64,000 nt of DNA from the NCBI GenBank assembly GCA_947497755.1, contig CANMHT010000005.1, positions 62,001-126,000 of the forward strand, read 5' to 3'. Under the pieces are notes generated by a model that saw nothing but the letters and a program-made list of their open reading frames with translations, was not told where the DNA came from and did no database searches. Shown in pieces: positions 42,653 to 51,528 of the stretch. The number at the start of each line of letters is the position of its first letter. The first letter of the stretch is position 1. This DNA comes from an uncultured Polaribacter sp. GTDB taxonomy: Bacteria; Bacteroidota; Bacteroidia; Flavobacteriales; Flavobacteriaceae. A program made the translations under genes and the position numbers.

Positions 42653-45600
42653 ATGCAATCGTACCATCACATAGAAGAAAAACTACATCAATTTGTTCGT
42701 AAGTTTTATATCAATGAATTGATTAAAGGCGCAATACTTTTTGTGTCTTTAGGATGTTTGTACTTCTTTTTTACATTGTTTATTGAACATTTTTTATGGT
42801 TAGAGCCAACAGCAAGAACCCTGCTTTTTTGGTTGTTTATTACAGTAGAATTGTATTTACTTTTCCGATTTATCCTTACACCAATTTTTAAAATTATTGG
42901 AATCAAAAAAGGAATTAGTTTTACAGAATCTTCTAAGATTATTGGAAATCATTTTCCGAAAGTAGGAGACAAGCTAATTAATGTTTTACAACTAAAAGAA
43001 TCTGGCAATCAATCAGATTTATTATTAGCTAGTATTGAGCAAAAATCAAAAGAACTCCAACCTATTCCTTTTGCAAAAGCGATTAATTTTAAAACCAATA
43101 CAAAATACTTAAAATACACGGCTATTCCTATTGTAATTTGGTTGTTAGTAATGTTTACAGGGAACATAAATATTTTTAATACTTCTTTTAAAAGAGTATT
43201 AAATCATAGAACAGCTTATGTACCTCCAGCACCTTTTAGCTTTGTGTTACTTACTGATGAATTAAAGGTTATTCAAGGAAAACCGTTTACAATACAATTA
43301 AAAACTCAAGGCGAAGTACAGCCTTCAGATGTTTTAATTTATTACAACAATCAAAGTTATTATTTACAAAATAGAGAAGGAGTTTTTAGTTATACTTTCA
43401 CAGAGACTAGCACTCCGATAGAATTTTATGTAGGCTCAAATGATGTTATTTCTAAAAACTACGAATTAGAAATTATCAAAACACCTACAATTCAAGAAAT
43501 TTCTTTGGATTTAAGATATCCAAAATATATAAACAAAAAGAATGAAGTTGTTAGTAACACAGGTACACTTTTAATTCCTGAAGGAACTAAAATTGATTGG
43601 AATGTTAGAACTAATCAAACAGCCAAAGTACGTTTTTATGAAAATGATTTACCAAAAGATTTTACCAAATTAGAAGCCAATCTTTTTCAGTTTCAAAAGA
43701 CAATAAAAAATGCATTTGATTATCAGATTTCTACATCGAATAATCAATTAAATGATTATGAAAAATTGTTTTTTAAGATTGATATCATTAAAGATGAATT
43801 TCCAGAAATAGAAGTATTATCAGACATTGATTCGTTGGCTAAAAATGAAGCTCAGTTTGCTGGGAAAATATCTGATGATTATGGGTTAACCAAATTAGAA
43901 ATGGTGTATTATGATGCTTCTAATCCAGCAGAAATAAAGAAAAAGAAACTTGGTTTGGAAGGGAAAGAAAATCAAGATTTTTATGCTGTTTTTCCAGGAA
44001 ATTTAGATTTAGAAAAAGGAATAGATTACGAAGTTTATTTTCAGGTATTTGATAACGATGCTGTAAACGGTAATAAGTTTAGCAAGAGTAAAAAGTTCAG
44101 TTTTAGAAATAAAACAGATAAAGAAATAGAAGAGGAAGCGGTTTGGGAACAAAAAAATCAGATTCAATCTATTGAAAAAACACTTCAGAATAAACAACAT
44201 CAACAAAAGAAATTAGAAGAGATTCAACAAAATCTTCAGAATAAAAAACAAGTTAATTGGAATGATAAGAAGAAAATAGAAGAGTATATCAAACGCCAAG
44301 AGCAGTATAAAAAGATGATGCAACGTCAAACAGATAAGCTGCAAAAAAACATTAAAGACTTGCCTAAAGATTCAAAATCTATTCAACAAAAAAAGGAAGA
44401 TTTAAAAAAGAGAATAGAAGAATTAAAAAAATTAGAAAAAGAACAAAAGCTTTTGGATGAATTAAAAAAGCTAGCTCAAAAATTAAATAAAGATGATTTA
44501 TTAAAAAAAGTAAAAAAACTAACAGAACAAAACAAGCAACAAGAACGTAGTTTAGAACGTGTGTTAGAATTGACAAAACGTTTTTATGTAGAACAGAAAA
44601 CCATGCAGATTGCAAATAAGTTAGATGAGCTATCTAAAAAACAACAAAAATTTAGCAAGCAAGAATCTACTGATTTAGAGCAACAAAAAGAAATTAAAAA
44701 AGAATTTAATCAATTACAAAAAGATCTTCAAGAACTTCAAAAAGATAACAAAGCGTTAAAAGAACCAATGCAAATTCCTGCTATGGAAGAAGAGCAAGAA
44801 GAGGTTGAAAAGGAATTGAAGAATTCTGAACAAAATCACCAACAAGAACAACGAAACAATCAGAAGAAGAATCAGCAAAAGGCAGCTCAAAAAATGCAAG
44901 AAATGAGTCAGAAAATGCAACAATCAATGGATGCAATGAATGGCGATATGAAGGAAGCAAATGAAAAATCGCTTCGAATCATTTTAGAAAATCTTTTGAA
45001 CTATTCTTTTAAGCAAGAAAACTTGATGGATAAGTTTGCTAAGATTGATGTTTCTCATCCAGATTTTGGAAAAGAAATTAAGAATCAGAATACATTAAAA
45101 ACCTATTTTGAACATATAGATGATAGTTTGTATGTATTGTCTATGCGCTTGCCAACCATTTCTGTTAAAATTCAAAAAGACCTAACAGATACGCATTATA
45201 ATATTGATCAATCTTTGGAGAATTTTGCAGAAAGTAGATTTAGAAACGGACTTTCTAATCAGCAATATGTATTAACTGCTGTAAATAATTTAGCAGATTT
45301 TTTAAGCGATATTTTAGACAATATGCAACAACCAAATATGTCTAAACCTGGAAAAGGAAAAAAAGGAGGGAAGTCTTTTAGTTTGCCAGATATTATAAAA
45401 AAGCAAGAAGATTTGGTTAAGAAAATGCAGCAAGGAAATAAAAAAGGAAAAGAACAAAAGGGCAAACAAAAAGGAGATTCTAAACAAGGCAAGTCTAAAG
45501 GTAATAGAAATAATAATGGTTTAGAAGGAGACTTGTATCGTATTTATCAAGAACAAACACAGTTAAGACAAGAATTAGAGCAAGCGTTAAAAGAAGCTAA

Positions 45601-45949
45601 GTCAACAGGTAATAAACAAGCACAAAAAGTATTAAAAAGTTTAGAGCAATTAGAAAATGAAATCTTAGAAAAAGGGTTTAATCCTAGTACAATTCAGAAG
45701 ATGCAACAATTAAAATATAATCTTTTAAAACTTGACAAAGCTACTTTTAAGCAAGATAAAGACACAAAGAGAAAATCTACAACGAATCAGTTAAATTACC
45801 CTCCAAAAAACGGGAAATTATTTATTAAAAAACTGTTTTACAATCAAACAGAAATATTAAATAGACAATCACTACCTTTGCAAAAAATTTACAAGAAGAA
45901 AGTACAAGCGTATTTTAAGAATGTAAAAGAAGAAAAAAAGAATGATTGA
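42653..45949 (+). CDS. Large coiled-coil membrane protein, DUF4175 family
   Basis: A 1098-residue protein. Residues 1-180 hold three hydrophobic helices; about 190-500 are Ig-like beta domains (APFSFVLLTDELKVIQGKPF; IQEISLDLRYPKYINKKNE); about 500-760 form a very Lys/Gln/Glu-rich coiled coil (KKLEEIQQNLQNKK, QQKEIKKEFNQLQKDLQELQ); then a helical part with a Lys/Gly-rich segment (about 880-960). This is the layout of the DUF4175 proteins found in flavobacteria next to ybeY and mnmG. Function unknown; its envelope location and coil suggest a structural or scaffold role. Confidence 0.88.
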   Translation: MQSYHHIEEKLHQFVRKFYINELIKGAILFVSLGCLYFFFTLFIEHFLWLEPTARTLLFWLFITVELYLLFRFILTPIFKIIGIKKGISFTESSKIIGNHFPKVGDKLINVLQLKESGNQSDLLLASIEQKSKELQPIPFAKAINFKTNTKYLKYTAIPIVIWLLVMFTGNINIFNTSFKRVLNHRTAYVPPAPFSFVLLTDELKVIQGKPFTIQLKTQGEVQPSDVLIYYNNQSYYLQNREGVFSYTFTETSTPIEFYVGSNDVISKNYELEIIKTPTIQEISLDLRYPKYINKKNEVVSNTGTLLIPEGTKIDWNVRTNQTAKVRFYENDLPKDFTKLEANLFQFQKTIKNAFDYQISTSNNQLNDYEKLFFKIDIIKDEFPEIEVLSDIDSLAKNEAQFAGKISDDYGLTKLEMVYYDASNPAEIKKKKLGLEGKENQDFYAVFPGNLDLEKGIDYEVYFQVFDNDAVNGNKFSKSKKFSFRNKTDKEIEEEAVWEQKNQIQSIEKTLQNKQHQQKKLEEIQQNLQNKKQVNWNDKKKIEEYIKRQEQYKKMMQRQTDKLQKNIKDLPKDSKSIQQKKEDLKKRIEELKKLEKEQKLLDELKKLAQKLNKDDLLKKVKKLTEQNKQQERSLERVLELTKRFYVEQKTMQIANKLDELSKKQQKFSKQESTDLEQQKEIKKEFNQLQKDLQELQKDNKALKEPMQIPAMEEEQEEVEKELKNSEQNHQQEQRNNQKKNQQKAAQKMQEMSQKMQQSMDAMNGDMKEANEKSLRIILENLLNYSFKQENLMDKFAKIDVSHPDFGKEIKNQNTLKTYFEHIDDSLYVLSMRLPTISVKIQKDLTDTHYNIDQSLENFAESRFRNGLSNQQYVLTAVNNLADFLSDILDNMQQPNMSKPGKGKKGGKSFSLPDIIKKQEDLVKKMQQGNKKGKEQKGKQKGDSKQGKSKGNRNNNGLEGDLYRIYQEQTQLRQELEQALKEAKSTGNKQAQKVLKSLEQLENEILEKGFNPSTIQKMQQLKYNLLKLDKATFKQDKDTKRKSTTNQLNYPPKNGKLFIKKLFYNQTEILNRQSLPLQKIYKKKVQAYFKNVKEEKKND

Positions 45950-46355
45950 GTTTAATTACGAAACAGATTTTACACTTATAGATGAAGAAAAAATTTCGAA
46001 TTGGATTGAAGATACAATTCAAGAAGAAGGTTTTCGTTTAGGAGAAATCAATTATATTTTTTGTGATGATAAGTATTTACACAAATTAAATGTTGAGTTT
46101 TTAAACCATGATACATTAACTGATATCATTAGTTTTGATAATACTTTAGGAAAATTAGTTAGTGGAGATATTTTTATTTCTATTGAAAGAGTTAGAGAAA
46201 ACGCCCCTATTTTTAATACTTCTTTTGAAAACGAATTACACCGTGTAATTATTCATGGTATCCTTCATTATGTTGGTTACGCTGACAAGACTGAAGCTGA
46301 AAAGGAACAAATGAGAAACAAAGAAGATTATTATTTAAATATAATAAATAATTGA
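45942..46355 (+). CDS. ybeY: Endoribonuclease YbeY
   Basis: A 137-residue zinc-dependent RNase for 16S rRNA maturation and ribosome quality control. The metal motif is H105-G-I-L-H109-Y-V-G-Y-A-D115: the first two His are present but the third, normally His, is Asp, as I recall for many Bacteroidota. The N-terminal half has DxxxxxLN (DDKYLHKLN) and NHDTLTDIISF. It overlaps the preceding gene by eight bases, and the parS-like palindrome lies between it and mnmG. Confidence 0.93.
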   Translation: MIEFNYETDFTLIDEEKISNWIEDTIQEEGFRLGEINYIFCDDKYLHKLNVEFLNHDTLTDIISFDNTLGKLVSGDIFISIERVRENAPIFNTSFENELHRVIIHGILHYVGYADKTEAEKEQMRNKEDYYLNIINN

Positions 46356-46377
46356 TAATCAGGTTATTATAATTTAA

Positions 46378-46393
46378 TGTTTCACGTGAAACA
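46378..46393. promoter_or_regulatory. parS site (ParB/Spo0J-binding centromere)
   Basis: TGTTTCACGTGAAACA is a perfect palindrome and matches the known bacterial parS consensus TGTTnCACGTGAAACA at every position. ParB loads on such sites to segregate newly replicated origins; they normally cluster near oriC. It lies seven bases before the mnmG start. Confidence 0.9.
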
Positions 46394-46399
46394 CATAAT

Positions 46400-48277
46400 A
46401 TGAGTTTATTTTCTACAACATATGACGTTATCGTTGTTGGTGGTGGTCACGCTGGTAGTGAAGCAGCAGCAGCAAGTGCAAACATGGGTGCTAAAACCTT
46501 ATTGATTACAATGAGTTTGCAAAACATTGCTCAAATGAGCTGTAATCCTGCAATGGGTGGAATTGCAAAAGGACAGATTGTTAGAGAGATTGATGCTTTG
46601 GGTGGTTATAGTGCAATTGTAACTGATAAAACGGCTATTCAATTTAAAATGCTTAACAAATCGAAAGGACCTGCAATGTGGAGTCCAAGAGCTCAATCTG
46701 ATCGTATGCGATTTGCAGAAGAGTGGAGAAGTATGTTAGAGCAAACAGATAATTTAGATTTTTATCAAGACTCTGTGAATGGTTTATTGTTTGATGGAGA
46801 TAAAATTATTGGGGTAAAAACAGTTTTAGGATTAGAAATAAAATCTAAAACGGTTATTCTTACTGCTGGTACTTTTTTAAATGGTTTAATTCATATTGGA
46901 GAAAAAACTTTTGGTGGTGGAAGAGCAGGAGAAAGTGCTTCTACCGGTATTACAGAAGATTTAGTTGCAAAAGGGTTTGAATCTGGTAGGATGAAAACAG
47001 GAACTCCACCAAGAGTTGATGCTCGTTCTTTAGATTTTTCTAAAATGATTGAACAACCTGGTGATGATAATCCAGAGAAGTTTTCTTTTTCACCCGTAAC
47101 AAAACCATTAACAAATCAGCGTTCTTGTTACTTGACATATACCAGTCCAGAAGTACATGATTTGTTAAGAGAAGGATTTGATAGATCACCAATGTTTAAT
47201 GGTAGAATACAATCTACTGGGCCAAGATATTGTCCTTCGATTGAAGATAAAATTGATCGTTTTGCTTCTAAAGAAAGGCATCAAATGTTTATAGAGCCTG
47301 AAGGGTGGAATACAGTAGAAATTTATGTAAATGGTTTTTCAACTTCTTTGCCAGAAGATGTTCAAGATAAAGCGATACGTTCTGTAGCTGGTTTTGAAAA
47401 TGTAAAGTTTTTAAGATATGGTTATGCAATAGAATACGATTATTTTCCGCCTACTCAATTAACCCATTCATTAGAAACTAAATTAATTGAGAATTTATTT
47501 TTTGCAGGTCAAATTAATGGAACTACAGGGTATGAAGAAGCCGCTTCTCAAGGGTTGATGGCAGGTGTAAACGCTGCATTAAAAACTCAAGGAAAAGAAC
47601 CTTTTATACTAAAAAGAAGTGAGGCTTATATCGGTGTTTTAATCGATGATTTAATCACAAAAGGAACAGAAGAACCATACAGAATGTTTACTTCTAGAGC
47701 TGAATATAGAACATTATTGAGACAAGATAATGCAGACGTAAGATTAACACCAAAGTCTTATGCTATAGGATTAGCATCTAAAGATCGTATGGATCGAGTT
47801 CTTGAGAAGCAAGAAAAGACAGAATTGTTAATTCAATTCTTAAAAGATTTAAGTGTTAGAAAGGAGATTATAAATCCTATTTTAGAAGCTAAAGGTTTGG
47901 CGTTGGTGTCACAATCTATGAAGTTGTTTAAGATTGCTTCTAGGCCACAATTACAGTTCAATGATTTTATGGTAATTGACGCATTGAATTCATTTATAAA
48001 AGAGCATTCTATTGATTCTGAAATTATAGAACAAGTAGAAATATACTTGAAGTATTCTGGTTATATAGAAAAAGAAAAAAACAATGCAGATAAATTAAAT
48101 CGCTTAGAAAATGTTTCTATCCCCCAAACTTTTGATTATTCAAAAGTAAAATCTCTTTCTTTTGAAGCGAGAGAAAAGTTAACAAAAATAAGACCAACTT
48201 CTATTTCACAAGCAAGTAGAATTAGCGGAGTTTCACCTAGTGATATTTCTGTTTTATTGGTTTATATGGGAAGATAA
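46400..48277 (+). CDS. mnmG: tRNA uridine 5-carboxymethylaminomethyl modification enzyme MnmG
   Basis: A 625-residue FAD enzyme (formerly GidA) that with MnmE modifies U34 of several tRNAs. Dinucleotide motif VVGGGHAGSEAAAASA (12-27), MSCNPAMGGIAKGQI, TGTFLNGLIHIGEKTFGGGR-like region (AGTFLNGLIHIG), MKTGTPPRVD and INGTTGYEEAASQGLMAG. Length fits. Two parS-type sites flank the gene; mnmG lies near the origin in many bacteria. Confidence 0.97.
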   Translation: MSLFSTTYDVIVVGGGHAGSEAAAASANMGAKTLLITMSLQNIAQMSCNPAMGGIAKGQIVREIDALGGYSAIVTDKTAIQFKMLNKSKGPAMWSPRAQSDRMRFAEEWRSMLEQTDNLDFYQDSVNGLLFDGDKIIGVKTVLGLEIKSKTVILTAGTFLNGLIHIGEKTFGGGRAGESASTGITEDLVAKGFESGRMKTGTPPRVDARSLDFSKMIEQPGDDNPEKFSFSPVTKPLTNQRSCYLTYTSPEVHDLLREGFDRSPMFNGRIQSTGPRYCPSIEDKIDRFASKERHQMFIEPEGWNTVEIYVNGFSTSLPEDVQDKAIRSVAGFENVKFLRYGYAIEYDYFPPTQLTHSLETKLIENLFFAGQINGTTGYEEAASQGLMAGVNAALKTQGKEPFILKRSEAYIGVLIDDLITKGTEEPYRMFTSRAEYRTLLRQDNADVRLTPKSYAIGLASKDRMDRVLEKQEKTELLIQFLKDLSVRKEIINPILEAKGLALVSQSMKLFKIASRPQLQFNDFMVIDALNSFIKEHSIDSEIIEQVEIYLKYSGYIEKEKNNADKLNRLENVSIPQTFDYSKVKSLSFEAREKLTKIRPTSISQASRISGVSPSDISVLLVYMGR

Positions 48278-48285
48278 AAAACAAA

Positions 48286-48301
48286 CGTTCCATGTGGAAC
48301 A
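48286..48301. promoter_or_regulatory. Second parS-like site after mnmG
   Basis: CGTTCCATGTGGAACA carries the parS-type arms GTTCC and GGAAC around CATGTG; only the C-to-T change in the central CACGTG departs from the GTTnCACGTGnAAC core. Whether ParB binds it is unknown. Confidence 0.55.
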
Positions 48302-48320
48302 ATTAAATTTTTTGCTACAA

Positions 48321-49178
48321 ATGAAGAAAGAAAAAGAACTTTATAAAAATTTAGTTCCTTTGATGAGTTGTAAGGATTATACAGTTTCAAATGAATCATA
48401 TGAACTGTTAATGAATCCAAAATACAATATGATGGTTACATTACCTGTACCATCAGATTTAGAAAATTATTACAAAAGCGAAGACTATATTTCGCACTCT
48501 AACTCTAACAAAAGTATTTTTGATAAGGTTTATCAAAATGTAAGAAAGTATACTTTGCAAAAGAAGTTGTCTTTGATAAATTCATTTCAAACAACAGAAA
48601 AAAAATTGCTAGATATTGGTTCTGGAACAGGTGATTTTTTATTTACATGTAAAAAAGATAATTGGAATGTTTTTGGTGTAGAACCGAGTAAAGAAGCAAG
48701 AGAGATTTCTTCTCATAAAAATATTGAAGTTGTTAGTAATTTGTCTTTTTTAGAAGAAGATCGTTTTGATGTAATTACTCTTTGGCATGTTTTAGAACAT
48801 GTAGAAAACTTATTTGAATATATTGAAACTTTAAAAAAGAAATTAAAACCAAATGGTGTATTAATTATTGCTGTTCCAAATTTTAATAGTTACGATGCTA
48901 AATTTTATAAAGAGCATTGGGCTGCTTTTGATGTACCAAGACACCTTTGGCATTTTTCTCAAGAATCAATTAAAAAATTATTTGGAAATGTTTCTATGAA
49001 AGTAGAAAAAGTGTTGCCAATGAAATTTGATTCTTATTATGTTTCTATGTTAAGTGAAAAATACAAAAATGGAAAGCATCGATTTTTAAAAGCTTTTTAT
49101 ATTGGATTTCTATCTAATTTGAAAGCAAGATCAACTTCAGAGTATTCTTCACTCATTTACATCATCAAAAACTCTTAA
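48321..49178 (+). CDS. Class I SAM-dependent methyltransferase
   Basis: A 285-residue protein from the ATG at 48321; a longer frame reaches back into the end of mnmG and over the second parS-like site, which is unlikely to be coding. It has a short leading region with Cys (PLMSCKDYTV) and the SAM-binding LDIGSGTGDFLF motif, then FDVITLWHVLEHVENLFEYI and LKPNGVLIIAVPNF. This is the Methyltransf_23-like (lipid or glycan) type. The substrate is unknown. Confidence 0.88.
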   Translation: MKKEKELYKNLVPLMSCKDYTVSNESYELLMNPKYNMMVTLPVPSDLENYYKSEDYISHSNSNKSIFDKVYQNVRKYTLQKKLSLINSFQTTEKKLLDIGSGTGDFLFTCKKDNWNVFGVEPSKEAREISSHKNIEVVSNLSFLEEDRFDVITLWHVLEHVENLFEYIETLKKKLKPNGVLIIAVPNFNSYDAKFYKEHWAAFDVPRHLWHFSQESIKKLFGNVSMKVEKVLPMKFDSYYVSMLSEKYKNGKHRFLKAFYIGFLSNLKARSTSEYSSLIYIIKNS

Positions 49179-49245
49179 AAAAGCTTTATTAATAGGTTTA
49201 TTCAGTTTTTAAGGCTGTAAATAGGTGTTGTGTAGCGAAAAAAAT

Positions 49246-49290
49246 AAAACACGCTTAAAACAGCTAATTTTAAACGTGTTTTTATAAATT
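49246..49290 (+). terminator. Terminator after the methyltransferase
   Basis: A 15-bp stem with one mismatch (49246-49260 with 49268-49282; core aaaacacg/cgtgtttt), 7-base loop and T-rich tail. Confidence 0.75.
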
Positions 49291-49335
49291 ATATTTATAG
49301 TTTGTAAATTAAACTATAAAAAATATTAATGATTG

Positions 49336-49734
49336 CTATTTACTTAATAAATAGACACCAAAAATGGTGGTAGCAAAGTATACAGCTAAAGTCATTGCTC
49401 CAGCATAATCTTTTGCAAGTCTTTGACCAATTAATAAAAAGATTAAAGTTAAAGCAGATAATTCTACTCCAATAAGCGCATATGTTTTTACTCCGTCATT
49501 TGCTAATTGATAAATTCCAAATAGCATACATAAGCTTGCTATAATTTCTACAATTAAAATGATTCCTAATAATAAAGGAACCATATTTTTTAAAGGTGAA
49601 TTTGCAAAATGTCCTTTTATAAAAGAAAGATTACCATTCCAATCTGTAATTTTATCTATACCAGATTGTAAAAAGGTAACAATTAAAAAAAGTAAGATTA
49701 AAAGTTCTGTTGGGTAGTTTGTGATTATTTCCAT
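49336..49734 (-). CDS. DoxX-family membrane protein
   Basis: A 132-residue protein with four hydrophobic helices (ELLILLFLIVTFLQSGIDKI, MVPLLLGIILIVEIIASLCML, TYALIGVELSALTLIFLLIG, AMTLAVYFATTIFGVYLL), the DoxX-like pattern with F-x-x-S-G-x-D-K-I at the first helix. DoxX relatives are associated with redox or sulfur metabolism; the role here is unknown. Monocistronic. Confidence 0.8.
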   Translation of the reverse strand: MEIITNYPTELLILLFLIVTFLQSGIDKITDWNGNLSFIKGHFANSPLKNMVPLLLGIILIVEIIASLCMLFGIYQLANDGVKTYALIGVELSALTLIFLLIGQRLAKDYAGAMTLAVYFATTIFGVYLLSK

Positions 49735-49854
49735 AAATAAAAATGTTATTTATAGCAAAGCTACTAAAAAAAAGATGCGAGTTATAGTAAATAACTCACA
49801 CCTTCTCAAATAACCAAACCAACTTATAATGTTGTGAATTTCTTTTATAAGCAA

Positions 49855-50853
49855 TTATTTACCACACAATGTATCAAGTTCTTCTTGACTATTAATTACT
49901 ACCGTATCACCATCTTTAATAATTGATAAAGGAAAAACATAGGTTGGTCTTACACCTTTGTCTAAACTTTTATGATACGCTTTTAAAGCATCTTCATCTG
50001 CAATTTCTTGAGTAGATCCATCACTTAAAGTCACCGAAATAGGGAATACAAACTCTGGTCTTTTACCTTTTTTAGGTTTTCTTACTAACTTTTCAAATTC
50101 TTCTTTAGAATTAACCACAATTGTTTGTCCATTCTTTTCTACAGAAATTGGATATACAAACTCTGGTTTCACACCATCATCTAAAGTATCTAAATAAGCC
50201 TTAAATTCATCTTTATCATTGATATCTAATGTACTTCCATCAGCTAAAACTACAGCTAAAGGGAATACTAAATGAGGTCTTCTACCTTTTGCAGGTTTAC
50301 CCATTAAAGCTTTTAATTGATTAGCATCAGAAACTTCTATGGTAGATCCGTTTACAGTAACCGATAAAGGGAATACAAATACAGGTTTTACACCTTCATC
50401 TAAGCTATCTAAATAATCTCTTAAAGCATCTTTATCTGCAATTTCTTGAGTAGAACCATCTTCTAATTCAACAGAAATAGGGAAAACAAATTCAGGCTTT
50501 TTTCTTCCTTTGTTCTTTTTGATTAACTCTTTAAGTTGTTTCATGTCATTAATGGTTGTTACAACACCATCAATGGTAATATCAAACGGAAAATTGATAC
50601 GCGGTTTTTTTGTTTTTGCCGCATAATCTTCCATGTCAAAATCGTTATTTAAGGTTGTAGTAGTAGCATTATTTGTTACTGCAGTTACAGGGTAATCAAT
50701 AATCATTGAAGCCACCATATCTGTTATTTCTTCTTTGTTTAATGTTGCTTCTGCTTCTAGTAAATCTATTGTTTCTGTAGTAGAATCTTGACAAGAAACG
50801 ATAGAACCAAGAATGATGGTTAAGGCAATTAATCTTTTTGTAAATACTTTCAT
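49855..50853 (-). CDS. Lipoprotein with about seven tandem 36-37-residue repeats
   Basis: A 332-residue lipoprotein (lipobox SIVSC, Cys21) with a short linker (about 22-85), then about seven units of 36-37 residues from residue 88 to the end. Each starts with F/Y-P-I/L-S-V followed by DGS or NGS and a helix. Units alternate between two types, one ending near KKPEFVFP/KGRRP and the other near LDEGVKPVFVFP, so the array is a dimer repeat. It reads divergently from an ECF sigma/FecR pair that lies 112 bases away. Function unknown; a bead-on-string surface or periplasmic role is inferred. Confidence 0.75.
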   Translation of the reverse strand: MKVFTKRLIALTIILGSIVSCQDSTTETIDLLEAEATLNKEEITDMVASMIIDYPVTAVTNNATTTTLNNDFDMEDYAAKTKKPRINFPFDITIDGVVTTINDMKQLKELIKKNKGRKKPEFVFPISVELEDGSTQEIADKDALRDYLDSLDEGVKPVFVFPLSVTVNGSTIEVSDANQLKALMGKPAKGRRPHLVFPLAVVLADGSTLDINDKDEFKAYLDTLDDGVKPEFVYPISVEKNGQTIVVNSKEEFEKLVRKPKKGKRPEFVFPISVTLSDGSTQEIADEDALKAYHKSLDKGVRPTYVFPLSIIKDGDTVVINSQEELDTLCGK

Positions 50854-50939
50854 GACTTTTTATTTTTTAATGTTCAGTAATAAAACAGCTACAAAAAAGA
50901 ATACCCTACCAAAAAATGAAAAAAAATAAAAAAATCTGC

Positions 50940-50947
50940 TATTTTTG
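50940..50947 (+). promoter_or_regulatory. -7 box (TATTTTTG) of the ECF sigma gene
   Basis: A perfect TAnnTTTG box; the TTG inside it cannot also be the start codon, so the ATG at 50966 is chosen, with a leader of about 12 bases. Confidence 0.5.
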
Positions 50948-50965
50948 AGGAATAATAAGGGTTTC

Positions 50966-51475
50966 ATGTCAGAAAAAAAATCAGTTTGTGAGTCTAAAGT
51001 GTTTGAAGAATTGTACACAGAACATTCACAATCCTTATATAATTTTGCTTTTTACAAATCAGGTAATGTTGCACAGTCAGAGGATTTAGTGCAAGAAGCA
51101 TTTATTAAAATGTGGAATAATTGCGCTAAAATTATTTTTGATAAAGCAAAGTCTTTTCTCTTTACTGTAGTTAATAATTTATTTCTAAATCAGGTTGCAC
51201 ATCAAAAGGTAGTTTTAAAATATTCTTTAAAAAAAGGAAAAGAATCTACTAATGAGAGTCCGGAATTTTTAATGGAAGAAAAAGAATTTATGGACAAGCT
51301 TCAGCAAGCAATTGCAGACTTAAAAGAGGGGCAAAGAGAAGTCTTTTTATTAAATAGAATTGATAAAAAAACATACAAAGAAATTGCAGAAATGCTTTCT
51401 ATATCTGTAAAAGCGGTAGAAAAAAGAATGCATTTAGCATTAAAACAATTAAGAGAAAAAGTAGGAAACGTATAA
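50966..51475 (+). CDS. ECF-type RNA polymerase sigma factor
   Basis: A 169-residue sigma-70 factor of the FecI-like Bacteroidota group. Region 2 is FEELYTEHSQSLYNFAFYKSGN and AEDLVQEAF-like QSEDLVQEAFIKMW; region 4 is YKEIAEMLSISVKAVEKRMHLALKQLRE, an HTH. The start at 50966 is preferred to an in-frame TTG at 50945 that lies in the promoter box. With the FecR anti-sigma and TonB receptor downstream it forms a transenvelope regulatory trio. Confidence 0.92.
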   Translation: MSEKKSVCESKVFEELYTEHSQSLYNFAFYKSGNVAQSEDLVQEAFIKMWNNCAKIIFDKAKSFLFTVVNNLFLNQVAHQKVVLKYSLKKGKESTNESPEFLMEEKEFMDKLQQAIADLKEGQREVFLLNRIDKKTYKEIAEMLSISVKAVEKRMHLALKQLREKVGNV

Positions 51476-51528
51476 AAAAGTAGGGTATTTAGTTATTTAG
51501 CTGTTATACTAATAAAGAAACCAAAAAA

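Noticed and set aside
48240..48320. N-terminal extension of the methyltransferase back into mnmG
   Set aside because: The extra residues overlap mnmG and the parS-like palindrome, and the ATG at 48321 gives a normal family N-terminus.
50945..50965. TTG start extending the ECF sigma factor by seven residues
   Set aside because: The TTG is part of a perfect TATTTTTG promoter box, so transcription would start after it.
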